A stretch of DNA of 64,000 nucleotides from a candidate division KSB1 bacterium (GTDB lineage Bacteria; Zhuqueibacterota; Zhuqueibacteria; Zhuqueibacterales; Zhuqueibacteraceae), in the NCBI GenBank assembly GCA_034506175.1, contig JAPDQB010000023.1, positions 27,162-91,161 of the forward strand. The letters run 5' to 3'. The notes under the pieces were generated by a model. It had not been told where the DNA came from, searched no databases, and was given only the letters and a program-made list of their open reading frames with translations. The position numbers were made by a program, and so were the translations under genes. This document shows positions 1-8,635 of the stretch, piece by piece. The number at the start of each line of letters is the position of its first letter. The stretch's first letter is position 1.

Positions 1-648
1 ACTCCTGGTCTCATACCCGAACAGCCGATGCCCGTTATTTAAAAGCGCTGGAAAAGTCTCTTTTTCCAACGAAATTTTTTCCGCCGGGGGAATAAAATTG
101 AAAATTTCCGGCTCCAAAAGATAAATGCCGGCGTTGATCAGCTTCGAGCCGCCAACGCTTTCGGATTTCTCGTTGAAGCTCAAGATTTCATGATCGGCGT
201 TGACGGTAACCGAGCCGTAATTTTTCGCATCTTCGATCTCCGTCAAAGCCATCGCGCCGATGCCGCCGCTTTTTGTTTTTTTCTCGTTATAAAATTGCGC
301 GAATCGGCGCAAATCGATGTCGAGATAGGTGTCGCCGTTCAAAACCAAAAACCTCCCGCGAATAAAACGCTGCGCCAATTTCACCGCACCCGCCGTTCCC
401 AGCAAATCCTCTTCAATCGAGTAATTGATTTTGACCTGCCAGGCTTCGCCGCTGCCGAAATGATTTTGAATCTGCTCGTGAAGATAGCCAACGCAAAAAA
501 TCGCCTCGCTGATGCCGTTGCGCTTCAACAGCTCGATTTGATATTCGAGAAAGGGTTTTCCGGCGATGCCGGCCATCGGCTTCGGTTTGTCATGGATGAT
601 GGATCGAAGTCGTGTGCCCAATCCGCCGGCTAAAATCAAAGCTTGCAT
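1..648 (-). CDS. Sugar-phosphate nucleotidyltransferase (partial, C-terminus outside window)
   Basis: This open frame runs off the left edge without a stop; 216 codons are visible. The N-terminus has the nucleotide-binding motif LAGGLGTRLR at residues 6-15, followed by KPKPMAGIAGKPFLEY, and NGDTYLDID about residue 108 supplies the metal-binding Asp. This is the Rossmann-like NTP-transferase fold that makes NDP-sugars (GDP-mannose, GDP-heptose or dTDP-glucose type). The substrate cannot be fixed from this part; KPKPMA resembles the HddC/ManC-like group. It is the last visible gene of the exopolysaccharide cluster, so it probably supplies an activated sugar. The ATG at 648 begins MQALILAGG, the usual family start. 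Confidence 0.88.
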   Translation of the reverse strand, partial: MQALILAGGLGTRLRSIIHDKPKPMAGIAGKPFLEYQIELLKRNGISEAIFCVGYLHEQIQNHFGSGEAWQVKINYSIEEDLLGTAGAVKLAQRFIRGRFLVLNGDTYLDIDLRRFAQFYNEKKTKSGGIGAMALTEIEDAKNYGSVTVNADHEILSFNEKSESVGGSKLINAGIYLLEPEIFNFIPPAEKISLEKETFPALLNNGHRLFGYETRS

Positions 649-689
649 GACAATTCAATTTACGAGTAAAATTCTTGCAAAACAAAAAT

Positions 690-755
690 TTTGTAGTGAT
701 CCCTTCGGAGGTTTTTATTTCATCGAACAGGCACGCCTGAAGGCATCACTACAAA
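690..755. repeat. Dispersed repeat family A, copy 1
   Basis: About 66 bases bounded by TTTGTAGTGAT and its inverse ATCACTACAAA, with the internal core GCCTGAAGGC. It matches the copies at 7988, 41913 and 59351. This copy overlaps the 3' end of the HprK-like gene and supplies its last residues, VVMPSGVPVR, and stop codon. The terminal inverted repeats suggest a small palindromic (REP/MITE-like) element. Confidence 0.7.
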
Positions 756-1892
756 CTCACAATATGGCTTCATCTTTGCGTACAACTCTTGGAACGAGAC
801 CGGATACGGATGCCGGACTTCGTAGGCTTCTTTCTGAGACAAGGCCCGGCGCAAAATGTCGTATTGCAGCTCGTGAACGTTGTCGAGAAATTCGTTTTTG
901 CGGTCGGGAAACGCGAATTTGAACGAAAGATAATGTTCCATGAACGGCAGTTGCTCGTAGCGAATCGAGGCGATCATGCGTTTGGCGATGAGCGCCGGGT
1001 CGAGCGGCTTGATGCGAATGTCCGCATCGGCGTGGCTGAGACCGAGAAAGATTTTATCCGGCCGGGCGACGAACGGACCGAAGCGGTCGCCGAAAACCAT
1101 TTCCGGCTCGACGCGGACGTTGAGCTGGCGCTTGATCGCCGGCATGCCTTCGCGCAAAAGCTTGACCGGCAGCATTTTGCCGAGGGCGCCGTTCAAATTC
1201 TGCTGAAAACGATCAAGGCTGTGAATCGCTTTGAACATCAGGAGATTTTCCCGCTTGATCTGGCTGCGCACGTGGGGCAGATTTTCCAGATGCCAATCCC
1301 ACAACCGGATGATTTCGGGAATGCCGTACATTTTTTGGCCGTCGCCGCTGAGCAAAATCCATTCGTCGCCGACGTAGCGGCCGCCGTGCGCCGCGAACGA
1401 AAGCAACGTCTCGGTTTTGCCACCCTTGGCCCAGCCGGTCACCACCACGCCGGTGTTTTGATAAACAAAACCCGAGGCGTGCAGCGAGACGCAATCTTTT
1501 CGCAGCATGGTGAGATTGACGATGGCCAACAACAGCGGCACCGAGCGCAAACCGCTTTCACAAACGATTTCGCATTGTTCGCCGCCGATCTGCTCAAAGG
1601 GAATTTTCACGCGCGCGGCTTTTTTGCTGCTGCGCAAAATGAAAAAACCGTCGTCGGTGAAGCCGTTGTCGTGCAGCGTCAAATGCCGCAGATCGGAAAC
1701 CGGCAAGCGCTCGACGAAGCGGACGATGATATCCGGCTTGCGGTTGAGCGCGCCCTGCAGCGGTCCGAGCTGCTTGAACACCGCCTCAGCGTCGCCCGGG
1801 GAGGGATTCAACAGCCGCAGACCGACGAGGCCGTGAATATCGTAGTCGATATGATTTGAAGTCGGCGAGAAGGCGCCGTTATTTTTTGACAT
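720..1892 (-). CDS. HPr kinase/phosphorylase-like (HprK C-terminal domain) protein
   Basis: A 390-residue protein with a P-loop at residues 153-160 (GWAKGGKT), preceded by SLHASGF (about 136-142) and followed by VGDEW (about 174-178). This order is that of the HprK C-terminal kinase fold rather than of ABC or AAA proteins. True HprK phosphorylates HPr on serine; stand-alone relatives are common in polysaccharide and asparagine-synthase-like clusters, where the substrate is unknown. The ATG has an AAGGA Shine-Dalgarno. It lies between the GT2 gene and the nucleotidyltransferase on the same strand, so a role in exopolysaccharide synthesis or its control is inferred. The last residues come from dispersed repeat A. 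Confidence 0.75.
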   Translation of the reverse strand: MSKNNGAFSPTSNHIDYDIHGLVGLRLLNPSPGDAEAVFKQLGPLQGALNRKPDIIVRFVERLPVSDLRHLTLHDNGFTDDGFFILRSSKKAARVKIPFEQIGGEQCEIVCESGLRSVPLLLAIVNLTMLRKDCVSLHASGFVYQNTGVVVTGWAKGGKTETLLSFAAHGGRYVGDEWILLSGDGQKMYGIPEIIRLWDWHLENLPHVRSQIKRENLLMFKAIHSLDRFQQNLNGALGKMLPVKLLREGMPAIKRQLNVRVEPEMVFGDRFGPFVARPDKIFLGLSHADADIRIKPLDPALIAKRMIASIRYEQLPFMEHYLSFKFAFPDRKNEFLDNVHELQYDILRRALSQKEAYEVRHPYPVSFQELYAKMKPYCEFVVMPSGVPVR

Positions 1893-1940
1893 CTAAAATT
1901 TCCTTGACTTGCAAATAATTTTCTTGCAATAAAAAATTTC

Positions 1941-1960
1941 AAATTGAAAATTTTCAATTT
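1941..1960. repeat. Perfect 20-base AT palindrome
   Basis: A perfect 20-base palindrome of A/T with one G-C step (AAATTGAAAA and its inverse), flanked by further AAATTTC/GAAATTT arms (1934-1940 and 1969-1975). It lies in the 91-base gap after the GT2 stop codon, so it could form a weak hairpin terminator on the minus strand, but it lacks a G+C-rich stem. Confidence 0.5.
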
Positions 1961-1983
1961 AAAATTTGAAATTTTTTAATGAG

Positions 1984-3159
1984 CTACGCCGCCGAGCTAT
2001 GACGTTGGGGTTGCCAGAATTCGACCCGTTTGCCCCTGAGCAAGCGGATGACGGCGATGAAGGCGGCCGCGTTGGCGAGACAATAAAAAAACGGGACATA
2101 AAAAAATTTGAGCCGTCCGATTTGGCGGCGCCGCAGCAAATAACCGGCAGCTGCCAGAAAATAAAAAAGAGTCTGCGCCACCGCCGCGGCAAAATAGAAA
2201 CGACCGGTTCCGCTCAAGAACCAGCTGGCCGTAAACAAAACCAAAAGGAAAAAAGGCACCAGGCGGCGCAGTACTTTATGCGAAAATAATATGAGCGAAT
2301 AAAAACCGTATCGAAACGGATTCAGCAATTTCCGGCGCAGCAACACGCCGCGCAAGCCGCGCGTCATAATCCGCACTTTGCGCCCAAATTCGAGCGAGGC
2401 CGCCGGCACCGGCTCTTCGTACGCGATGGCCTCGGGCTCAAAAACCAGCCGATAGCCTTGTTCGATCACGGCGGTGGAGATCGCGAAGTCGTCGGTCACA
2501 GCGGCGCTGGCGGGAGGCTGATACAACTCGCGCCGGATCGCGTAAATCGCGCCATGCGCTGAGACGATGCTGCCGGTCAGGCTTTCGAGATTCTTGAGCC
2601 ACTTGTCAAAAGACCAGTACATGCCTTCGCCTTCGCTGGTGGTGTCGGCCTGCCTGGCTTTCAAATAAATTTGATTGCCGCACACGCCGCCGACTTCGGG
2701 ATCCGCGAAGTTGCGCACGAGCATGCGCAGCGCGTCGCGCTTGTACATCGAATTGGCGTCGGAAAAAACCAGAATCTCGCCGGTTGCGTTCGCCACGGCA
2801 TCTTTGAGCGCATAAATTTTGCCGCGGCGTGGAAAACTCAGCAAGCGGACGCCGTGCGGCGCATAAGCGGAGACGATGCGATGGGTGTCATCATCCGAGC
2901 CGTCCGACGCCACGATGATTTCAAGACGATCACCAGGATAATCAAGAGCAAGTGCATTCTCCAGGCGTTGCGCAATCGCCTTTTCTTCATTCCAAACGGG
3001 AATAATCAAACTGAGGCGCGGGGTCACCGGCTTTTGCTGCACGCGGCGATGGCGCAGGCGCGCGACGGCGACGACGAGCAGTGAGAAGCCGGCGTAGGAA
3101 TAAATCATCAACGCCACGGCGAGCCAAAATGCCACCCATGCGATGGAAATTTGCGGCAT
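1984..3159 (-). CDS. Membrane glycosyltransferase family 2
   Basis: A 391-residue processive-type GT2 enzyme. An N-terminal membrane helix (residues 5-33) is followed by the GT-A domain: SLIIPVWNEE (about 50-59), VASDGSDDDT, the metal-binding FSDANS and the catalytic-base region VTDDFAI. Two or three C-terminal helices follow (about 295-370). It transfers a sugar from NDP-sugar to a lipid-linked or growing chain at the inner membrane. The start chosen is the ATG at 3159, one base after the stop of the sugar transferase (TGA-A-ATG), which fits translational coupling. A longer reading frame to 3282 would lie inside the upstream gene. Confidence 0.87.
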   Translation of the reverse strand: MPQISIAWVAFWLAVALMIYSYAGFSLLVVAVARLRHRRVQQKPVTPRLSLIIPVWNEEKAIAQRLENALALDYPGDRLEIIVASDGSDDDTHRIVSAYAPHGVRLLSFPRRGKIYALKDAVANATGEILVFSDANSMYKRDALRMLVRNFADPEVGGVCGNQIYLKARQADTTSEGEGMYWSFDKWLKNLESLTGSIVSAHGAIYAIRRELYQPPASAAVTDDFAISTAVIEQGYRLVFEPEAIAYEEPVPAASLEFGRKVRIMTRGLRGVLLRRKLLNPFRYGFYSLILFSHKVLRRLVPFFLLVLFTASWFLSGTGRFYFAAAVAQTLFYFLAAAGYLLRRRQIGRLKFFYVPFFYCLANAAAFIAVIRLLRGKRVEFWQPQRHSSAA

Positions 3160-3160
3160 T

Positions 3161-3883
3161 TCAGTTCGCTCCGCGTCCGGTAAAAACCGTGCCGATGGTG
3201 CGGAACATGATCTGCAGATCCAGCCACAAGCATTGATTGCGCAGATAGGCGATGTCCAGGCGCACGCGTTCATCGAAATCAAGCTCGTTGCGGCCGTTCA
3301 CCTGCCACAGCCCAGTCAAGCCCGGCTTGAGCGTGAGGCGCGCCGTGTGCCACAGGCTGTAGGTTGAGGCTTGAAACGAGGTTGGGCGCGGCCCGACCAG
3401 CGTCATGTCGCCGGTTATCACGTTGAAAATTTGCGGCAGCTCATCGAGGCTGGTCTTGCGCAAAAAACGGCCGACACGGGTGATGCGCGGGTCGTTGACG
3501 ATTTTAAAATCCGGATAGGTAAGCAGATTGAGATGGATGTATTTTTCCTTCAGCTCTTCGGCGTTTTTGACCATGGTTCTGAGCTTGTACATTTTGAAGC
3601 GCTTTCCGCCGCGCCCGGTGCGAAGCTGAAAGAAAAAAATCGGGCCAGGTGAATCGATTTTGATTGCCAGGCAGCAGAGCAAAAGAATGGGCAGAATGAC
3701 CGGCATCGCCGCGAGGCAAACGGCCAGATCGATGAGGCGCTTGATCCTCTGGTAGACGAGGCCTTGGCCGAAAATTTTAGCGATAGGCCCGCATTCATAC
3801 CAAGGTTTGGGAATGCGCGCCGCGGCGGCGTGGCTGGTTGCGGTTGCCTCCGGCAACTGATACACGCTGGATAATCCTTGCAT
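3161..3883 (-). CDS. Initiating polyprenyl-phosphate sugar-1-phosphate transferase
   Basis: A 240-residue bacterial sugar transferase of the short, single-membrane-helix type (PssY/EpsL-like). The helix (about 46-70) ends at the conserved [10 protein letters not shown], followed by [32 protein letters not shown] and MTLVGPRP, which carry the catalytic Asp-Glu pair and the nucleotide-binding site. It places the first sugar phosphate on undecaprenyl phosphate to begin an exopolysaccharide repeat. The ATG at 3883 has GGAG seven bases upstream; an alternative TTG lies two codons earlier. It is coupled to the GT2 gene downstream. Confidence 0.92.
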   Translation of the reverse strand: MQGLSSVYQLPEATATSHAAAARIPKPWYECGPIAKIFGQGLVYQRIKRLIDLAVCLAAMPVILPILLLCCLAIKIDSPGPIFFFQLRTGRGGKRFKMYKLRTMVKNAEELKEKYIHLNLLTYPDFKIVNDPRITRVGRFLRKTSLDELPQIFNVITGDMTLVGPRPTSFQASTYSLWHTARLTLKPGLTGLWQVNGRNELDFDERVRLDIAYLRNQCLWLDLQIMFRTIGTVFTGRGAN

Positions 3884-3931
3884 GGACAAACTCCTTCACA
3901 AGCACGGGTTGAAACGTCGATGGTAAAAAAA

Positions 3932-4579
3932 TTATTTCGCCAGAGATTCCTTGCGCTGCGCACCCTGGCTGGATCTGGCAGCGTCTTTTTGAGGTGGGTT
4001 GTCAGTTGCCTTCCGATGGCTTCTGGTATGAGCGTGGCTGACGAGATCTTCGATCGTCAAGCCGTCAGTGGGAAATTCCGCCACGCCGAATCGCAAAGTT
4101 ATTTTGACGCGGTCGGCGATCAGTTCGTTCAAACGAGTGACGCCTTGCTCGGCCAAAGCCGCCGAGGTTTCAGGCATCAAAACCACGTAATAATCATTGG
4201 TCACGTCGTAGGTCAAAAAATCGCAGGCGCGCAGATTGTCGCGCAAAAGTGCGCTGATCAGCGAAAAAAAGAAATACGAGGCGATTTCGGTGTTTTCCGT
4301 GACCTGGAGCAGATTGCGTTTTTTCTGTTTGAGTTGCTCCTGATCGACCGATAGCACGACAATGGTCAGCGAATTGCCATAACGCCGGGCGCGCTCCAGC
4401 TCCGCCGTCATACGGTGCAAAGACCGCCGAAACCGCGGTATCGCCGTATGCCAATTGCCATAGAGGCCTTTGGTAACCGCGTAATTGACCTTTCGCCGGC
4501 GCCAAATCAATCCGAGAACGAAAAATCCCGCTCCGACGATGATCAGGCCGATCAGCCATGATTCGAACAGAAAACTCAT
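3932..4579 (-). CDS. Membrane-anchored degenerate GGDEF-like protein
   Basis: A 215-residue protein with one N-terminal membrane helix (about residues 5-25) and a cytoplasmic domain whose pattern (RYGNSLTIVVLSVD, LLRDNLRACDFLTYD, DYYVVLMPETS) follows the diguanylate cyclase fold. The GGDEF loop itself is absent, at the position of TNDYYVV, so enzymatic activity is unlikely. It may be a c-di-GMP-independent regulator or scaffold. The ATG at 4579 has AAGGA at good spacing; an upstream ATG at 4612 is also possible. It sits inside the exopolysaccharide operon between the CpsD-like and sugar transferase genes, so control of polymer synthesis is a reasonable inference. Confidence 0.68.
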   Translation of the reverse strand: MSFLFESWLIGLIIVGAGFFVLGLIWRRRKVNYAVTKGLYGNWHTAIPRFRRSLHRMTAELERARRYGNSLTIVVLSVDQEQLKQKKRNLLQVTENTEIASYFFFSLISALLRDNLRACDFLTYDVTNDYYVVLMPETSAALAEQGVTRLNELIADRVKITLRFGVAEFPTDGLTIEDLVSHAHTRSHRKATDNPPQKDAARSSQGAQRKESLAK

Positions 4580-4674
4580 CAACTCTTCCTTAGCCGTATT
4601 GAATATCATCATTGCACCCCAACTGTCGAGTACGCTACCTATTCTATCCGCATCAAAAACGTGTCTGCACTTAT

Positions 4675-5454
4675 TTAAAACATATTTCTTATTACCCGCG
4701 GCAAATCATCGCTGGTGCGATTGAGCACCAAGCCGAGGGTGTTGGTGCCGGCCCGCTGCAATTCTTTCATGACTTCCTGTATTTCCTCCGTGCGGGTCCG
4801 GTCCGCTTCGGCGACGAGCATGACGCCGTCGAGATGCAAGCTCAACATCAGCACTTCAAAATTGAGCGTCACCGGTGGCGCATCGATGATCATGAAGTCA
4901 AACGCTTCCCGCAGCGCCGGCAAAACCGCCACAAAACGCTTGGTCTCAAATGACGCGCCGGACGGCATGCCCTCGATCGGGATGACGCGCAGATTGGGAA
5001 TACCGTTGACCACCGCCATGTCAAAAAAGCCGATGGTGTCTTCGGTTGCCATTTCGTGGCTGCTTTTTAAATCAAACAACTTGTGCAATTTCGGCCGCTT
5101 GGCATTGGCGTCGATCAGCAACACGCGCTTGCGCGGATCCAGGCTCAACCCGAGCGCCAGCGTGGTGGCCACGGCGGTGACGCCAACGCCTTCGCTGGTA
5201 CCGGTGATCACAACCGAACGCACGCCCTGTTGCTCGCAAACGATCAACAAATGATTTCGCAGCTTCAATTGATCGCGGCTCAACTCTGGAATCATCCGCG
5301 CCGAATATTCCGAGAACGCCCCAGGCTCCGCGCCGTTGCGTGGAACGTCGCGCGGCGACCGCGGTTGGGAAAGTTCCGAAGTTTTTACAAAGCCGGAAGT
5401 TTGGCCGTGCGCATTTGCTTCCTCGCCGAAAAGACTGTCCTTAGCGATATTCAT
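4675..5454 (-). CDS. CpsD/CapB-like tyrosine-kinase-family ATPase with defective Walker A
   Basis: A 259-residue homologue of bacterial tyrosine kinases (CpsD, EpsG, the kinase half of Wzc). The Walker A' segment VLLIDANAKRPKLHKLF and Walker B FMIIDAPPV are clear. The Walker A position reads TGTSEGVGVTAVATT, with Val where the family has the essential Lys, and no C-terminal tyrosine cluster is visible (end RVIRNMF). It is therefore probably a pseudokinase partner of the Wzz protein encoded just upstream. The start at 5454 has AGGA upstream. The frame is otherwise intact, so the change does not look like a sequencing error. Confidence 0.82.
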   Translation of the reverse strand: MNIAKDSLFGEEANAHGQTSGFVKTSELSQPRSPRDVPRNGAEPGAFSEYSARMIPELSRDQLKLRNHLLIVCEQQGVRSVVITGTSEGVGVTAVATTLALGLSLDPRKRVLLIDANAKRPKLHKLFDLKSSHEMATEDTIGFFDMAVVNGIPNLRVIPIEGMPSGASFETKRFVAVLPALREAFDFMIIDAPPVTLNFEVLMLSLHLDGVMLVAEADRTRTEEIQEVMKELQRAGTNTLGLVLNRTSDDLPRVIRNMF

Positions 5455-5523
5455 TATTTTTCCTATTGAATGGCTACTGGCCGTGACATCGCGCTGATTA
5501 AAATCCACACGTCAAAGTGTTGC

Positions 5524-7128
5524 TCATCTTGACTCGGCGGGCAAGCTTCCCGTCTCGAACATGGTGTCCGGCAGCAAATTCGGTGGCCACTCGCCATCGG
5601 GAATGGAGACGATAACGGGAATATCCAGTTGCCGGGCAACGTCGGCGCTCGAATGAACGACGTTGTCCATAAAGCCCAAGCCAAACGCCGTTCCCAAACT
5701 GACAAACAGCGCCAAAAAGAATCCCACGATAATATTGAGCTTTCGGTTCGGGCTGACCGGCTCCAACGGCACGCTTGCCGGATCGAAGAGGCTGACGTTG
5801 GCAACTTTCTCGCGGTCGAGCGCTTCGGAAATGCGCGCTTCTTCCTGTTTCTTGGCGTAGAGCAGATAATTATTTCGCACCAACTGCAACTGCTGCGACA
5901 AGGCTTCGTGGGTAAAACTGGCGCGCTCAAGATTCTTGAGATTTTCGCGCAACTGCCCGATGGCCGCCTTCAATTCTTTTTCTTTGGTTTGATAGCCGAT
6001 CAACTCAAAGCGCGACCGCGTCAGCTCGGCGGACAATTCCATCATCGAGCGATTGATATCCGTGGAAACCTCCGGCATCTGCGCGCGTTCGTGCTGCTGA
6101 ATCGCCTCTTCGATTTTCGCAATGCGCGCTTTGAGGCTGCGCAGCATTTGACCGCGAGACTCCGACGAATTGCCGTCTCCCGTCGCCACGTCGGTGTATT
6201 TCGCTTTCAGCGAGGCCAGCTCTTCCGTTAACCCCTCGAGGACGGTGGAAGATACTCGTTGATTTTGCGCTTGCAAGCGCGACGGTTCCGCCGCGATTTG
6301 CTTTTCGAGAAATTCAACTTGTTCGGCAGCCGCGCGTGCGCTGGCGCGCAAGGTATTGAGCTGCACTTCATACTCCGCCAATTTTTGCAAATACAACTGG
6401 CGCTGCTGATCCGGCGCCACCAGGCTGTGCTCAGCTTCAAAACGCTCCAACATCGCCGTTATCACCTCCATCGAATCACGCAGCACCTCGACCTGCTTTT
6501 GAAAAAACGAATAGATGCCCGGACTTTCGTGAACCTGGAGATGGCGAACGACATAGCGCTGGCACAACTCATTTACCACTTCCGTCGCCAAAAGCGGATC
6601 TTTTGATTCATACGTGACTTGCAGGATATTGGATTTGGGCACGATCTGGCAATCCAGGTCCGCTTTGAGAAGCGCCACGGCCAATTCAAGCGCCTGAGTG
6701 CTATCAAGAGCGTTCGCTCTTTCGACGCCGATGATCTGCTTGTACAACATCTTGCTGCGCAAAACTTCCCGCAGCAACGTCGTGCTCTTTAAAATTTCGA
6801 TTTCGGAGTTCAGTGCTTCTTCCGAGAGCATCGGCTTGTCTTCAGCCGCGGCGCCCTCGCTCACCGAAATCATGGTCTTGGCGCGGTCTTTTTTGAACAA
6901 AAGTTTGGCGCGCGTCATGTAAATGGAAGGTTGCGTGATCGTTGCCACCACAACCATCACGAAAATGGTGCCAAACAACAGCATGGCCAGCCGGCGGCGC
7001 CGGTAAATCATCGTCACCACATCCTTGAATGAAAGCGAAGGGCGCGTCCGTTGCAAAAGCAGCTCTTCGCGCACTTGCAACTCGTGATTTCCCGCCGTGT
7101 TTGCCGGTAGTTGTTTCGGAGGTGTCAT
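5524..7128 (-). CDS. Wzz/GumC-type polysaccharide chain-length determinant
   Basis: A 534-residue polysaccharide co-polymerase. Membrane helix 1 is at about 46-66 (RLAMLLFGTIFVMVVVATI). A long periplasmic region with coiled coils follows (about 195-430; many Gln, Glu and Lys heptads), with the ASVPLEPVSPNRKLN segment before helix 2 (about 468-490). The cytoplasmic tail DVARQLDIPVIVSIPD resembles the linker that joins Wzc-type proteins to their kinase; here the kinase is the separate next gene. It sets chain length and couples synthesis to the Wza export channel encoded upstream. Confidence 0.88.
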   Translation of the reverse strand: MTPPKQLPANTAGNHELQVREELLLQRTRPSLSFKDVVTMIYRRRRLAMLLFGTIFVMVVVATITQPSIYMTRAKLLFKKDRAKTMISVSEGAAAEDKPMLSEEALNSEIEILKSTTLLREVLRSKMLYKQIIGVERANALDSTQALELAVALLKADLDCQIVPKSNILQVTYESKDPLLATEVVNELCQRYVVRHLQVHESPGIYSFFQKQVEVLRDSMEVITAMLERFEAEHSLVAPDQQRQLYLQKLAEYEVQLNTLRASARAAAEQVEFLEKQIAAEPSRLQAQNQRVSSTVLEGLTEELASLKAKYTDVATGDGNSSESRGQMLRSLKARIAKIEEAIQQHERAQMPEVSTDINRSMMELSAELTRSRFELIGYQTKEKELKAAIGQLRENLKNLERASFTHEALSQQLQLVRNNYLLYAKKQEEARISEALDREKVANVSLFDPASVPLEPVSPNRKLNIIVGFFLALFVSLGTAFGLGFMDNVVHSSADVARQLDIPVIVSIPDGEWPPNLLPDTMFETGSLPAESR

Positions 7129-7175
7129 GCTAAGTCCATTATATCATGCTCGCAGCGTTGCACTGCGTCATATTA

Positions 7176-7952
7176 TTAATTGGTGCGAACTTGTATTCGC
7201 AAGGCTCGGAGATAAACATCAAGTGGCGGCAGCAAGCCGTCATAGACTTGCGTAAGAAAATGATTGGCGCTGGCAAAGAAAGTTTTCGGAACAAAAATGA
7301 TGTCCTCCGGCTGTATGTAGACATCCTCATGGGCGGCATTCTTAACTGCCGCCGAATTCAAATCCAAACGCATCGCCTTGAGTTGTCCGGCGGCATCACG
7401 GCGCAACATCATCACGCTGCTCATTTTGGCGCCGCGAATCGGACCGTTGGCCGCCGCCAAGGCCTGTAAAACCGTCATCTTCGGCCGCAGCTCCACGATG
7501 CCGGGATTGCGCACCTCACCTAAAACATAAGCCGATAGCCCGGCAAAACTGCGCACAAAAACCGTCACCTCCGGTTCGTGAATGATCCCTGCATAAGCAG
7601 CGGTAATAGCGTTGTCCAATTCCGCCGGCGTCATTCCCAACACGAAAAAATCCCCCAAATCTTCGAGCGTAATGCGACCATCGGGCCGGACTTTCACAAT
7701 GACGTTCAGCCGCTCATGATAGCGCACCCGGATTTCCAGCTCGTCCAGTGTGCCGATGCGATATTCCGGCGGTGCGGCAACTTTGGGCGCAATGGCTGGC
7801 GCAATAATGACCGTATCTGTCTTAGCTACGGCGGCAACAGGAACATTCTCAAACTCGGAACGCGATGAATGCGTTCCAACACAGCCAAACGACATCATGC
7901 CCAAAACTAAAAAAATCCCAACAGCCAAACTTGTACGACGTGTATCGACCAT
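7176..7952 (-). CDS. Wza-type polysaccharide export lipoprotein
   Basis: A 258-residue outer-membrane polysaccharide export protein. A signal sequence ends at a relaxed lipobox (MMSFGC, Cys about residue 24). The poly_export domain begins PEYRIGTLDELEIRVRYHE (about 62-80) with VRPDGRITLEDLGDFFVLGMT. A SLBB domain follows (about 140-190: AYVLGEVRNPGIVELRPK), and the C-terminal part is probably membrane-associated. It forms or contributes to the channel that carries polymer to the surface. The ATG at 7952 is preferred to the TTG two codons upstream. It is the first gene of the operon. Confidence 0.88.
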   Translation of the reverse strand: MVDTRRTSLAVGIFLVLGMMSFGCVGTHSSRSEFENVPVAAVAKTDTVIIAPAIAPKVAAPPEYRIGTLDELEIRVRYHERLNVIVKVRPDGRITLEDLGDFFVLGMTPAELDNAITAAYAGIIHEPEVTVFVRSFAGLSAYVLGEVRNPGIVELRPKMTVLQALAAANGPIRGAKMSSVMMLRRDAAGQLKAMRLDLNSAAVKNAAHEDVYIQPEDIIFVPKTFFASANHFLTQVYDGLLPPLDVYLRALRIQVRTN

Positions 7953-7987
7953 GTTCAACAGTGCCTATAGTATTCCTCTGAAAATAA

Positions 7988-8055
7988 GTTCGTCGTTGCG
8001 CCTTTAGGCGTCGGGCTCCCGACAAAAGTTGAACGCCTGAAGGCGACACGACAAT
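7988..8055 (-). repeat. Dispersed repeat family A, copy 2
   Basis: In reverse orientation relative to the copy at 41913; read on the minus strand it has CGCCTTCAGGCGTTCAAC, then GCCCGACGCCTAAAGGCG, and ends ACGACGAAC. It lies in the leader region of the polysaccharide operon. Confidence 0.75.
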
Positions 8056-8103
8056 CGTTTATTTTCATCATTATCGGGTGCCGCGCCCGGCATGGGCAAT
8101 TAC

Positions 8104-8161
8104 CACGAAAATGCCGCAGCGCAGGCTTCCAGCCTGCATGCAGACAAGATGTCTGCGCTAC
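8104..8161 (+). repeat. Dispersed repeat family B, copy 1
   Basis: A 58-base unit from CACGAAAATGCCG to TCTGCGCTAC, containing the hairpins CAGGCTTCCAGCCTG and GCAGACAAGATGTCTGC. By direct comparison 54 of 58 positions equal the copy at 24645. Confidence 0.8.
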
Positions 8162-8257
8162 ATTTTCATCGTGATGGGTGTGCAAACGTACCTGACAAAT
8201 TACTCTGGAAAAACTATCCCTGGCCTGCGGCAGGGCAGGCACGACCGCGATGTTTTT

Positions 8258-8316
8258 TGTAGCGCAAGCTTCCAGCTGGCCTTCGTTTGCAGGCTGGAAG
8301 CCGGCGTTACGAATTG
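8258..8316 (+). repeat. Divergent repeat family B-like hairpin, copy 3
   Basis: Begins TTTGTAGCGCAAGCTTCCAGC and ends GCAGGCTGGAAGCCGGCGTTACG, so the two ends are inverted copies of the AGCTTCCAGC motif of family B. It is a rearranged or half-inverted relative about 100 bases from copy 1. Confidence 0.6.
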
Positions 8317-8610
8317 TCCCGGCTAAAATTCATTTTCTTGAATCGAAAGTATGGAGTACTTAACCAAAACTTAACGATAACACAACGCATTCTTTTTTCT
8401 AGCATAATACTTACATGCATATTCCGGTTTAGCGGAAAAATTTCTACGACCTCACGATTCACTTGCACCAGTCAAGGATTAAAAAGCGGTCGCGAATTTT
8501 ACTGCATCTTAACTTAAGACGATAGACCAAACTAAATTCTTGTTCTTATTTGATAATACTTACAAGCAGCAGACCCGAGGGCGGAAAAATTTTATTTAGC
8601 CTAAAATTAA

Positions 8611-8635
8611 GAAAATAAAAAAGCCGAGGTACGGC
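8611..8635 (-). terminator. Possible rho-independent terminator downstream of the UbiA gene
   Basis: Read on the minus strand: GCCG-TACCT-CGGC followed by TTTTTTATTTT. The stem is only four pairs with a strong T-tract, about 150 bases after the UbiA stop codon. It could also end a structured leader RNA. Confidence 0.45.

Noticed and set aside
789..1859. A plus-strand coding region of 356 residues
   Set aside because: It is the complement of the HprK-like gene, has no recognisable domain and an amino-acid make-up typical of antisense frames (rich in Arg, His and Gln).
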